In this document: one piece after another, positions 11,850 through 22,539 of the stretch
How positions within the stretch are numbered: the first letter of the stretch is position 1
How the letters are laid out: the number at the start of each line of letters is the position of its first letter
Source: Heliocybe sulcata
Taxonomy: Eukaryota > Basidiomycota > Agaricomycetes > Gloeophyllales > Gloeophyllaceae
NCBI GenBank assembly: GCA_004369045.1
Contig: ML213509.1
Location: 440,858 to 504,857 of the forward strand
Length of the DNA stretch: 64,000 nucleotides
Reading direction: 5' to 3'
Notes under the pieces: generated by a model
What the model was told of the DNA's origin: nothing
What the model saw: only the letters and a program-made list of their open reading frames with translations
Databases searched by the model: none
Translations under genes and position numbers: made by a program

Positions 11850-13257
11850 TCATACCCTCTCCATTGCCCTCTCCACCAGCGCCCAGCCATTCCAGAAGAT
11901 AATGAAGCTGCACCAGCCGTATATCAGTGCCAGGACAGCTTTCTGCACGAGGCTCTTGTCCTGTGTGGGACCCTTTGCCCCGGCGTCGTCGATCGCGGCG
12001 AGTTCGTCGTCGGTGAGGTCCGCTACAGGAAGAAAGAGGGTAGTGAGCAGTGAGTGGTGAGTGCAAAGGAGGGTAGGGACACGGGACGCACGGAGGTCGG
12101 CGACGGCGAGGTACTCTGTGAGGTGTGCTTTGCTCGAGCTCGTCCTACCATTCGTGAGCACCAGTCACGCAGGATAAAGTAGGACTGATGGAGACGCACG
12201 TAACGATCGCGACGCCCTTCTGTTGCACCCACTTGAGGATGACCTGCACGGGCGAGGCGCCCAGGCGCCTGGCGGCGGCTGCGACGGGCGTGTCGACGGG
12301 CCCGCCGGGTTGTTTCGTGATAGGGCTGATTCGCGACAGAGGTTAGTGGGTGTCAGGAGGGAGGAGAGGAGAGGGCTGACGTGAGAGAGCTGTATGCTTC
12401 GGTGACGATCCCGTGCGCTGCGGAGTATTCGAGGAGGGCTTTGTGCTCGGCGTAGTTGTACGGATGGAAGTTGATCTACGTTCGTACGCTGCTCAGAGAG
12501 GATGTGATTGTGCTGACAAGGTATGGCGCACCTGGTTCACGGCGGGTACGATCTTGGCTGTCTTCATGAGCTTCTGGAGTTGCTCCAGGGTGAAGTTGCT
12601 GACGCCGATACTCCTGTTTATCCCTGTGATGAGCGACATTGAGACAATACAGGCAAAGGGAATGCGTACTTCGCCAGCCCGTTTTCTTTGATCTTTTCAA
12701 ATTCCCGCCACGAGGCTTCCATATTACTCTCTACGAGCCTTGGGAAGTGTATCAGGTACAAGTCCACAGACTTGAGATCCAGCTGTCAGAACTTGATAGT
12801 TAGACACCGCCTAGTCACAAGCAAGCAAGTTCTACCTTCGCCAGACTCGTCTGCATAGCGCTCTGGATATCGCCGCCGTCGTACTTTGTCGTGATGTATA
12901 GATCGGATCTGTCCAAGCCGCTTTCCCGGATGCCCTGCCCGACGCTATCCTCATTTCCATAAACTATTGCGGTTCAGCACAGCTATATGTCGCTGGATCC
13001 TCTACTCACTCGCCGCGGTGTCCAGGTGCGAGAAGCCAGTCTCCAGCGCCTGCTCGACGTACTCTGTCGCGTCCTAGCGGCCTCCGTCAGCCTAGTCCAC
13101 CTGAATCATGGGAACATTGCCTACTTTGCGGAATAGCGCGCTCCCCGTGCCAAATGCTATGGCCGGCATCTAGAGGCATGTTTACTGAGGCGTCGGCGGG
13201 AAGGCGGCGGATACGTACCTCGGCGCCATCGTTGAGCTTCACAGTCCCGAAAGGCAT
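11850..13257 (-). CDS. aldo/keto reductase with C-terminal membrane tail
   Basis: Ten exons (13257-13219, 13169-13125, 13073-13010, 12963-12836, 12782-12670, 12613-12532, 12475-12381, 12325-12200, 12144-12092, 12022-11850) sum to 305 residues. Family landmarks occur in order: MPAIAFGTG, the catalytic Asp/Tyr in DTAAIYGNE, Lys in ITTKYDG, His in LYLIHFP, then SIGVSNFT and AVNQINFHPYN. These make an NADPH-dependent reductase of the AKR superfamily likely; its carbonyl substrate is unknown. The last ~40 residues are unusual: after AGAKGPTQDKSLVQK a hydrophobic run (AVLALIYGWCSFIIFWNGWA) resembles a single membrane anchor, so the enzyme may be tail-anchored facing the cytosol. The start gives the typical short N-terminus. 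The gene lies head-to-tail with the NADHX epimerase gene upstream. Confidence 0.85.
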
Positions 13258-13752
13258 CGTTCTTCAGGTCGGCGTCGAGGACAACGATTGCAAAGCTGTG
13301 GCCGTGGAAGCGCGTGGGTGAGCTCATCGCGGTGAGCTCATCGCGAACGGTCCCAGATCTGGATCTCGGCTAAATATAGCATCATGATCGACGGATTCGA
13401 GGACAAAGCGGCGTCCACTCCCTCTCCCGGTGATGATCTCTTTGCACACTCCACTACAATGCCAGCAAGAAGGTCTGCGAGCAGCTACAAGAAGCTAGAC
13501 AATTGAAGTGTTTATCGGACGGAAAAGGTTAATGTCATGCGGAGAAGGCGGAGAAAGGGGGAGGGAGGTTGCGTATGGATATCACAGAGGACAAGGTGCG
13601 GAGAGAAGCTTGACTTTTGGTAGTTTGGGAAGCAGAAAACGTACGCCTCTTTTGTGTACTTCCTGCTGTTTGTTACAACTTACATGTACATATACTTTCA
13701 GCTGTATCGATCTTGTATTGTTACATTACTCTGATCCTTCATTATCTTCCAA
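13258..13752. other. intergenic with a short tandem repeat
   Basis: Contains the promoter side of the aldo/keto reductase and the 3' flank of the epimerase gene. A perfect 14-base direct repeat (GTGAGCTCATCGCG) stands twice in tandem at 13318-13331 and 13332-13345. No gene was seen. Confidence 0.5.
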
Positions 13753-14811
13753 TCACAGCTTCTGCGACCCATCCGCCTGAGGGAGCTCAACAATCTGATC
13801 AGACGCAGGATACTCTGGCAAGTTGAGCTTGAACTTCTCCTCCATTGCCCTGGACGAGACTTTAGCGCCATCACACTTGATCCGGAATGTATGGACCGCT
13901 CACTTCGTTACGAACCGCCCGCCCAAAAAATGCCTCCCTTTAAACTCCCTCACACCCTCCTTCGGCGCAGTCAAGCTAATCAACACATCCGGATCCAGCC
14001 CCACGCCCTCCGCGTTTCCCCGCTCGACGTCCCACCCCGAGGGGATATCCACCGAGACGATGGGCAGCCCGGATTTGGTGAGGAGCGGGAGGGCCTCGTC
14101 GAAGGGTGCGCGCACGGGGGGCTTGAAGGAGAAGCCAAAGATGGCGTCAAGGACGACGTCAGAACGCGCGATGGCGTCGCGCAGGCTCGAGACGTCCGAG
14201 GCGGGCGCAAGTGTCGGGATTTTCATGTTGGTGCACTGAGCTTGGAGGCGCTGCAGCAAGGATCAGTCTGGATTGCCATTTATCTCGGGAGATATGCAGG
14301 CCTTGTAGATATCCTTGTTTCCGGGCTGCGCGTAGTTTATCGTCAGCATATAATCCCGAGCTCTGAGCGTCAAGGGCGGTTACCTTTGGCATCCATATGG
14401 TAGGCTGATATCCGAACATGCCTGATTGAGTCGTCATGAAGTAGAGTAATCTCACCACTTCATGAGCCTCACCTAAATGACGAGCCGCTACCAGTCCGTC
14501 ACCACCTTGGTTCCCCGGTCCACAGCAGACCAGCACGCGAGGGTACTTGTCCTTCTTGTACACCCTCTCCAAAGTCTGTGCGCACGCCAGCCCGGCCAAC
14601 TCCATCAACTAAAACACCATCAGTATTCAATCCATGCCAAATAACTTTTGGTGGTTGCTCACCTGGTCCAGGCTGAACGCGCCCGTCGTACTCGTGAGCT
14701 CTTCATCAATCTGCACGCAGTCGCTCAGCGTCAAGGAGTTATAGCAATTTCAGGAGGTTTATCTACTTGCTGAGCGAGTTTTGCAGTCAGATATCCAATG
14801 GATCTCGACAT
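13753..14811 (-). CDS. NAD(P)H-hydrate epimerase (YjeF_N family)
   Basis: Seven exons (14811-14767, 14710-14663, 14608-14473, 14421-14384, 14325-14302, 14250-13904, 13849-13753) sum to 244 residues. The enzyme epimerises damaged R-NADHX to the S form for repair by a dehydratase. Conserved elements are present: QQIDEEL near the start, [20 protein letters not shown] (dinucleotide loop), FGYQPTIW, then [18 protein letters not shown] with the catalytic Asp, and FKGRHFLGG. Length fits the stand-alone eukaryotic form without the kinase/dehydratase half. The fifth intron (14301-14251) appears to begin with GC instead of GT; without it KDIYK and RLQAQC, contiguous in relatives, cannot be joined. A mitochondrial leader is not obvious. 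Confidence 0.88.
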
Positions 14812-15603
14812 GTTTTGCACGGTGGTGGTGGAGAGGGTATAAGAGGGTGTGATATCATATTTCGTAGGGCGTGATCAACGTGATAAGATTAGACTGGGCA
14901 TTTCATGTCTCGCAGATCTCGGAAACTGCCGGACAGGTAGTAGCTATGGCTTTGGAACTCCGACGGCAATCGTATCTTCGGCCACTGAAAGTGCTTTCGG
15001 ACAGGTTTCTAAGCTCTGGAAACAATGTAGATAGTCACCTACGTGTGAGTTAGAGCATATTCGCATACAAAAACTGAGCGTCCAGTCTTCCCGTATTAAA
15101 AATTCAGGTTTCGTTTGTGTCCGAGTAGGCATTGGCTCTGAGGCGGCAGTGCCCTCCACCGATTGCATTGCCCCGTGAGTCCTCGACTTCCTCAGACCAT
15201 TGTATCGCATGTATTGATAGTCATAACGGATGTTGTTGGAACCCATATTACTTCGGCATCATACTTATTCGCCCAGAGTACAGGCCTATACAGTATGTAG
15301 CCATATTGTAAACAGCCGCGGAAATTGAATATGAGGGTCACAAGGTACTTATGCGCCAAGGCGAAGGCGCTTCTCGGACAAGTACAACGATTGGAAGTTT
15401 GAGGGAACAGCGTCGTGAGTTACAGACCCTGGCCGGTCCCGTTCGAAGAGTGCAAACCTTGAGCGCTTTAGCTCGTAGTCAAGGGACACAATAAGCACGG
15501 TATAAATTAAGCTTAGCAATAATTATCATGATCCTATCTACTCATCATAGCTTCATGCTATCAGTACGACGGCAAACTTCTCCGGCATCAGAGAGTCCAA
15601 CAC
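14812..15603. other. intergenic, no gene recognised
   Basis: Includes the promoter of the epimerase gene and the 3' flank of the glycosidase. A minus-strand 100-codon open stretch at 14944-15246 has no signal peptide, no motif and no convincing splice partner, so it is left uncalled. Confidence 0.4.
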
Positions 15604-17212
15604 TCAGAGACTACCGTCCAGTCTGTTCTTATAACGGCGAACGTTTTGAGTGGACCTGAGGTCAAGCAAGCTCGCCTTACCGCCCGCGTTCTGCCAATCG
15701 CGGCGAGCAGCCTCCATCTCGAGCACAAATGCTTGACTCTCCGGAGAGTGCTTGCCTTCATGGCTAAAGTCGTACGGCAAGACCACAGGTGTAAGCCAGA
15801 AGTCGGAGGTGAAGTGCTCGAAGTCAGAGTTCACGTTGGTGACGCTGCACAATACCAGTTAGATGGTACCAGAATGTAGTCCAGTGAAGCGAGGACGCAC
15901 TTGGTGTTGGGACCCAACAGGGCCGCCCTGCTCCGCTCGGCGTCGGCGATGTGCGTCTCCACGCCCGATGTAATGGCAAGGCGGTAGACTGTGGCCGCCA
16001 GTAGGGCAGCGGAAGCGGCGTCCTCGAAGTTTCTGTTGCCGTCCACTGGAATGTCGGCGTAGTTTCTGAAGACGCCGCTAAGTTGCTGCATTCGGAAGAA
16101 ACCGCCAGTTAGTGGATAGCGCCATGTACAGATGCCCATCAACGCACGAGCCAGGGGTACATCGCCGTATGGATCTCCTCCACCCAAGTGGCGAGGTCAC
16201 TCTGTTCACTCTTCATGGCGTCCGCGTAGTCGGAGTGCTGGATAGTGGCCAGCACACGGAGCATCCCGCCGGCAGCCCAACCATTACCTGAATAATGTCA
16301 TACCATATACTTCAGAGAACCCATGGAGTACTAGATTCCAATTACGTACCGGTCGACCAGTGATCCTGATCATCCCAGTCGCCAAGAACGATGTGCTTCC
16401 ACAAGCCACCAGCGCTCTCATCCCGAAGATAAGAGCGGTAAAGCTTGCACTGGTTGTAGGCTTCCGCGAGGAGACCTGGAGCAGCCGTACGTCAAAAGTA
16501 TCGCAGGAGCAAATAAAAAAAAGCTAGTACTTTGGTTGCCGGTCGTCACGCCATAGTAAGCCAGGAAAGGCGGAACCATGTAGACGTAGTCACTCCATAA
16601 CTGCACCTGTTCCGTGCGATGCGAAATCGCGCCGTCATCCGTGCGCGGGCCCAGGAAGAGGAAATCAAGCTGGTCTTTCGCCGCCTGCTCATAGTCGACC
16701 CCGCTATACTGACCGTCTCCGCCGTTCTTTCCGAGCGTCCAGTTGGCAAGCAGAACAGCGACCCCTATGCTAGCGGGGTCGCCGAGTGCGTCATTGGCCA
16801 TCAATGCCTGAGGACCCGTAATACCGCCGTTGGATACCGAGCGGTTGGCGACAATGGTGTGGGCGATGTCGAGGACGGGGTCCAGGGAGGACGGGGGTCC
16901 GTCCTTGAAAAGCGAAGCGGCCAATGGGAGCTTTGTGTCTGAGAATACAGAGAATGAGGAGCTGTGCAGCTCAGTGACGGCTTGTGCGCGCGTGCCGAGC
17001 TCCCAACTACGCAAAAATCAGATCAAGCTGGACATAGCTGGACGTAGCTGGACGTACGGGTCGTGAGCACCATCTGCGAGGTTGGCCTCGACGTGCGACA
17101 GTTGCTCATCAGTAAGGTCTTTTGCAGCTGTCGGCGATGCACACAACGATAAAACAATGGCCGAAAGCCAAAACAAGGAAGGAACGTGAGTTAAACGAGC
17201 GGTGAGGACCAT
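15604..17212 (-). CDS. secreted six-hairpin glycosidase, GH105-like
   Basis: Six coding exons (17212-17058, 17006-16531, 16475-16350, 16287-16148, 16085-15901, 15844-15604) sum to 440 residues. A signal peptide begins MVLTARLTHVPSLFWLSAIV and ends near AAK. The body matches fungal six-hairpin (alpha/alpha) glycosidases related to unsaturated rhamnogalacturonyl hydrolases: GITGPQALMAND, QLDFLFLGPRTDDGAISHR, LWSDYVYMVPPFLAYYG and HWSTGNGWAAGGMLRVL. Such enzymes finish pectin breakdown after lyases. The start is set by a likely 62-base intron in the 5' leader (17277-17216; GTGAGT, CTAAC branch, TAAG end) that leaves ATG at 17212 as first start; an in-frame ATG at 17224 lies inside that intron. 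A TATAAAG lies at 17354-17348. The family assignment is firm to clan level, less so to GH105. Confidence 0.82.
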
Positions 17213-17347
17213 CGTCTTAGGCACATAGGGTTAGGGCATATGTTCCAGATGTTCCAAGGCAAAAAAAGACAACTCACGAGGAACAGGTCCCAAGCGTTTC
17301 GAGAGTTGTCGGAAAAGCGAATGCGGGCAGAACGCCTCCGACCTCCG

Positions 17348-17354
17348 CTTTATA
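17348..17354 (-). promoter_or_regulatory. TATA box of the GH105-like gene
   Basis: TATAAAG on the minus strand, about 70 bases before the leader-intron donor at 17277. Confidence 0.5.
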
Positions 17355-17406
17355 TTTTCTACCAGAAGTCTGAAACTTCGATAGCGGGTGCCAAGCACTG
17401 TTACGT

Positions 17407-17446
17407 CCAGTAGCGTCGAAGCACTGATACACTTCGACGCTACTGG
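17407..17446. repeat. perfect 15-bp inverted repeat upstream of the GH105-like promoter
   Basis: The arm CCAGTAGCGTCGAAG (17407-17421) is repeated as its exact reverse complement at 17432-17446 with a 10-base spacer. It lies about 55 bases upstream of the TATA box of the glycosidase gene and could be a dyad binding site, a hairpin or a small insertion scar. Confidence 0.8.
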
Positions 17447-18071
17447 TAAGTACATTGATGGTGCCGATCGGCTCGAGGAATTTCCAATAGGGCTTGGAGG
17501 GTTCAAGCTTCAGCGCCCGTTGTACAAAGTGGCTAGGTGGCCCGAACCATCAGGATGGTCGCGAAGGCAGCAATAGATGCACGGCAACAGTATATATTCA
17601 TTGACAAGGGATAGCAGCAAAGATCAGGGAGGCCATGGAACGCCTATGCGCACGCTTACCGTTGCCGAGCGAGGCCAGCTGGTTCTAAGGTTAACATTCT
17701 GCTGGTAAGATGATGACTTTATTCTTACTCTACATATACCTACGTTGAAGCAAGCTCAGGCGCTCACGCGCACCATTTCGATGACGTGACCAGCAGGCGC
17801 CGCCGCACAGCCATCCTCCTGCCGCGCCCTTCGATTTGAGGAAGGAAACCAGGCAAAATATGTATGTTCCTGCATTTTCGGAAAGAAAATTATCTTGTTC
17901 CAAATTTTGGGCAAAAAATTGCAATGTGGCTGAGTCAGTGTGGCTCAGCGCTCAGCAGTTAAAAACATTTGCACATGATTGTCGCGAGTTCAACTTCAAG
18001 GCACAGTATCGAGACATGCACAGCAGTCTGCATTCACCGTCAGGCAGTACAAGTCATGTCAGTGTTGGGAT
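17447..18071. other. intergenic, AT-richer, no gene
   Basis: No coding content recognised. Around 17930-17960 there is a short imperfect repeat of GTGGCT(G/C)AG. The stretch leads into the MITE. Confidence 0.4.
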
Positions 18072-18200
18072 TAGAGTGTATCTGCAGTGGTAATTCCTAC
18101 AGTGTGGAGCAGCTCCCAGCCAATCACGTCGCAAAAATCCTTCGAAATTCCCTTATTGAGCGGCCCCACCTGTAGGAATTCCCACTGCAGATACACTCTA
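18072..18200. mobile_element. Tc1/mariner-type MITE with TA target site
   Basis: A 31-base arm at 18072-18102 (begins TAGAGTGTATCTGCAGTGG) is matched by its reverse complement at 18170-18200 with a single mismatch. The element proper begins GAGTGTATCTGC and ends GCAGATACACTC, and is flanked on both sides by TA, the target duplication of Tc1/mariner-type transposases. The interior (~67 bases) codes for nothing. Total length is 129 bases including the TA copies. It lies between the 5' side of the GH105-like gene and the 3' end of the S28 peptidase. Confidence 0.75.
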
Positions 18201-18539
18201 TTACCACTGAAATTTTGGCTGCCTCAAGGCTCAGGAGAAGTGCGTAGAGGCTTGTAGATGCCAATTCTGAAATTTTATGCCCTTTTCCGGGACTCCAGGA
18301 TCACAAAATCGATTTTTTCATTATTTGTTTCCATTTCTCGGGTGAGCCAAGAAATATCATCAGCTACGGTAAAATCGACTGTGTCATGTTGTAGTAAATA
18401 CAGTGCTTCCCAACCTTTCGAAAGAGTGAGGGAACGAGGTGATATAAAAGATCCGTATCGGGCTTAGCCGAGGCGTCGAAAAGGCCTTTCGCGGTCTCCC
18501 TTCGCTTTGGCAGCACTACTTGCCAAACTCGACCTGGCC
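18201..18539. other. intergenic, no gene recognised
   Basis: Beyond the MITE, up to the stop codon of the S28 peptidase; probably its 3' flank. No coding content seen. Confidence 0.4.
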
Positions 18540-20705
18540 CTACTCGGCAACGGTACATGATGGATTCCTCCAGTCCTTCAACCACTCAGTAACGAAGTCT
18601 ATCATCTCCAAGTGGGTCTTAAGAATCTCGGGCGGCTCCATCGTAATGTCTCGCAGTCCGTATTCATCGTAATGATGGACGGCGTCTGTTCAAGAGGTGA
18701 GCGCGATCATAAGCCACGGAAATATTCAGACGTACTGGGGATGATTTTGAAGGGTTGCAGCACAGTATCGGGCCGGTCGGGCGCATAGTCGCTATGGGGC
18801 GTAGCAGGTCTCCAAGGATCCACTACCGCATCGATGGCGTCAGCAGCACGCAGGTATATAGTGGTACGGGTTTACCCTCTCCGTCAATGATTGCTAACCG
18901 GTCTGCAGCGATGGTGAAGTCGCCCAGCGAATTGATGGCCGTGACGTTCGGCATCGATGGGACCTTGAAGTGCTTGCCCTTAGGGAACGCCTGATCCATC
19001 TTCAGCCTCCCGTTCTCGGTCACTTATGCCCGCGATCATACCTGAGGACAGATCATCGCAAGGTACTCCAGAGTGATGTGCTTCGAGAGGATACTCGGGT
19101 AGCTGTTGTCAGGCGGAGCAGTCTAAGCGAGCATGAGTCTGGTGCTGAAGGAGAGATGTCTCGCAACAACGTACGATGAAGTAACCCCACTGAGTGCATA
19201 CTTGGAATTGCCAGGCACGCCACGTCTGGTCGAGGGATGTATCCTGGAACTTCGTGTCATCGAACGTGCCGAAACACTGAGACAGTCATTGTAATTAGCC
19301 GCCGGTTCTTGAAGCACGTTGTCGGCTTACCTCGTCCACAGCCATGTCCTCAGGACATCGTGATACGACGTTCTCTCTGATCCACTTGGCGTAATTCAGG
19401 GTTGCGAAGTCAAGACTCACACCGCCGGGCAGCGTCATGCTGTGGGCGATAGGCGACTGATCCAGCGCCTCACAGAATTCGTCGAACCTCGTGCTGCCGA
19501 CAGCGGGATCCCAGACCTTAGCTTGCCAGTATCCAAGTGGCGTCTGACGTGCGCTCGTATTTATGGTCGTAATTCAGTATCGCTGATAGACATACCTCCA
19601 GGACAGAAGCAAAGTCCTCATCATGCTCAAGGTCGGCTAAGCCGAAATGACCTTTTACAGTCTTTTTTAGCTGTGGGATCGCCAGCAGAGCATCCACGGT
19701 CTTGACGGTATTCTGGATGTGCTTGGAGCAGGTTGGGTCAGCAGCACGCCGGATGATGTCCATGTATTCCCAGTACATAATCTGTGCATGTGTGACACCT
19801 GCGGTGACCCTGTCAAAATGCCAATGCTCGCGTTTCAAAATCACACATACCGCTAGACGCGATTGCACCATAGACAATGTCCGGGTATAGGATCTTCATG
19901 TGTGCAGCACGAGCCCCTGCATAAGAGCCCTGTCAACTGGTGAGAGAACCGTTTAAGGTGGAGGCCAAGCGAGACAATGCACCCCATAGTAGATCCAAGG
20001 GGTATTAGGAGCAGTCAGATTTTCGTCTATCCCATCAAACTTGACGTTCCTCATAAAGTTCGCGGAGTCCTCAGCGGATTGGTCGTTGTTCAAAAACCTG
20101 CAGGGTATTACGAAGGTCATCGTCGCAGCAAGGGAAGTGTGTCTACCTTAATGAGTCGGTAGTAAAGTTCTTCACGGGGATAGAATCACCTAGACATTGT
20201 TTTTATAACGGGTGACTGGAGTATAGACTCGTACATGCGCACCATAATATCTATGTTCCAACACGACACCTACTCCTCCAATAGCTTTGGCGAGGATCTC
20301 CACAATGCCCGTATCCAAGAATGGCAGTCTATCCTCTCCGCTCGTTTCACCTCCGTCCAGTACGATCACAGGTGCATTGGTGCCAGACTTGTAGTGCCGA
20401 GTGTTGATCCAGTACCGCTGGCCAAAAGTATCCCCAGTCTCGTTACCAAAATGGTCAAGAGGTTGTTCAAACGTGTACGCCGTAAATTCCTCTGAGAGAT
20501 GATGTTTCTCCGCAGTGAAGAAAGGGCTCTGGATCGAATCTTGGGCGGCTAGAGCAGAAGAATGTGCTCGAGCAGCATGGATCTGGTCTAATCGCCAAAG
20601 GTTGACGCCTTGTCGGCCCATGAGATGAAGCGGATTGCTGGACAAGGCATAGCTTGTGTACGTGCACGACGCCAGGAGCGTCACTCTGATCAGCGACGCC
20701 CACAT
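18540..20705 (-). CDS. secreted serine peptidase, family S28
   Basis: Eleven exons (20705-20243, 20189-20147, 20097-19983, 19929-19851, 19798-19596, 19543-19331, 19276-19175, 19122-19042, 18990-18876, 18822-18736, 18685-18540) sum to 548 residues. A signal peptide starts MWASLIRVTLLASCTYTSYA. S28 (prolyl carboxypeptidase / dipeptidyl peptidase II) marks follow: TFEQPLDHF, QRYWINTRHY, GIVEILAKAIGGVGVVLEHR, the nucleophile elbow YYGGSYAGARA split by an intron, then TQWGYF, IDGEVDPWRP with the likely acid Asp, and a late His in AVHHYDEYGL. Such enzymes cut after proline at acidic pH outside the cell or in the vacuole. Length is normal and the triad looks complete. It is divergent from the MYND gene with ~230 bases between the starts. 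Confidence 0.9.
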
Positions 20706-20939
20706 TGTTGCAGATGTCGTCGACGTCGGGGCTCAGCGACGGGTAACCGGGGCCGGCGGCAAGCGCGCGTGCGTGTTTAGGGCTGGCGGATTCGCGTTTC
20801 CGGAGACCGCTCCCGGAGACCCCGGGAGGCCGAGGCGCGCCCTGGATCCTTGAGGCTACAACATGCATGATGCAGTGCCCTTGTTATCCGAGCCACAGCT
20901 TTGGTACGGTCTTCTCCTCGCTCTGCTGCGGTCCCTACC

Positions 20940-22153
20940 ATGACGAAAAGGAAGACTAGCCAGCACTACTCTGCTTTGAATATGCCCAGTCTCGAGATGA
21001 GCGAGCTGGTGCGCAAGACACTCGACCACGATGCCACGGACGTCCTGATCGACAAATGGCTCGAGCACCGCAACGACGCCTACTGGGACTGGTTCAACCG
21101 CGTGCGCGAAAGGAAGCACGCCGCAAATCAGGGCACCGTTAGCCAGATCTTGCTGTGGAATAAAGGCGACTTCGTTCCAGAGAACGTGTTCTGCAGGACG
21201 GTGGATACGAAGAGATTGATTCCCCTGGATCGGACATGGACGACACATGTCTATTATCATCGGACGATGCAGGAGAGGAAATTGAGTATGATGCCTGTAG
21301 TCTTTACAATGGTATGTTCTGACGCCTCAGCGTTCGTTTGATGATACTGAGATGTGTACGATCTCAGCTTCCCGAGCTTATGCTGCTACGCGGGATGCAC
21401 GACCACGGTTGCGACGAGATGTTCATCATTGTAACGGATATGAAAAGGAAAGAGATGGACGATGTCACCGAATATTTCAAACTCGTATGCCGGAGCACAT
21501 TTGGTCGTACGCCAAAACCAAGCGTTGAGCAGCAGATTCTACTTGAACGTCAGTGACCGATTTCTTGAGGCTATGACTTCGTCTTGAATCGCGTCAGATC
21601 ATTAGACATGCGGTTGTCCCACACATTGAACAAGCAACGGCGTCTCCCTTGTTTCCCTCAGATCGACCTCACGTTCCGAGCGATTTTGCACGAGAAACGC
21701 CCACCATTCATAGTCCTTTTCTCTCATCAGGCGACATCGTACTCTCAAATATTCTTCACGAATAAGATGTTCGTCCCCGCCGAAGATATTTTCTACGATT
21801 TCCCTTCAGGCTGCCCGAACCCGTCATGCACGGAGGACTGCGAGATGATCCGGTTCCCTAGACGAGGTGCCGAAGGGGCGGCCGTGTTGTCGATGAAGAA
21901 AGGCGGGAAACGCGCCAAGGCACGGGAGATGTGCAATTGGATCGACTGCACGGTCTGTTTCAGCGAAGAGCTCTTGGTCGAGACCGCTAGCGAGGGCAGT
22001 GAGGGATCACAGTGTGGCGAGGACGCTGGACTGAAGAGCAAGTTTCTTGGCCAGGTTTGCAGTCGGTGCAAGCTGGTTAAGTACTGTTCCCCGGAACATC
22101 AGAAGATGGACTGGGATGAGCATAAACGTGTGTGCGTAAAGCCTGTTGCTTGA
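20940..22153 (+). CDS. MYND-type zinc-finger protein
   Basis: Three exons (20940-21311, 21368-21548, 21606-22153) give 366 residues. The C-terminus carries a MYND-like cluster: CNWIDCTVC, then a Ser/Glu-rich spacer, VCSRCKLVKYCSPEHQKMDW and DEHKRVC, which binds two zinc ions and usually mediates protein contacts. The rest (about 300 residues) is an uncharacterised domain found in fungal MYND proteins; no SET domain is present. The second intron is least certain: donor GTCAGT at 21549 and acceptor TTAG at 21605 keep the frame, but a neighbouring acceptor is possible. The start is the first ATG in frame, with CTACC before it. It shares a short promoter region with the S28 peptidase. Confidence 0.75.
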
Positions 22154-22539
22154 AGCCGAGGTGCTACTCTGTCATGCTATTTTTGTTCCATGTTTGCTTC
22201 TCCAAGCAAACACTGCGTCCTTTCTTAGTGGCATAATTCAGAACTGTCAGGTAATTGCACGATATTGTGGTATTCCTGTCTAATATGTACAATGGACGAC
22301 TACAGTGTACTTGTAGTGCCTCGGCTACTCCTTGACTTGCAGTCGGCTTGATCGGGAGTGGCCTGCGACACAGACTCGTAGCGGTCTTTCCCTTCGAAAC
22401 GGAGGCTTCAAGCAGCCACAATTTCAGCGACGATGCGTGACACATGCACTCATCCGACATGTCACAGACTTCCCACGGTGCGATATACCGTCGCGATACA
22501 CGCCTGGCCACAAGGTGTCCTCTAATCCGCCACTCCATC
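22154..22539. other. intergenic between MYND gene and ORC6
   Basis: 3' flank of the MYND gene and promoter of ORC6; no gene or repeat recognised. Confidence 0.5.

Noticed and set aside
17231-17506. 91-codon minus-strand frame upstream of the glycosidase
   Set aside because: It spans the TATA box, the dyad and the leader intron, so it is more likely promoter and 5' UTR.
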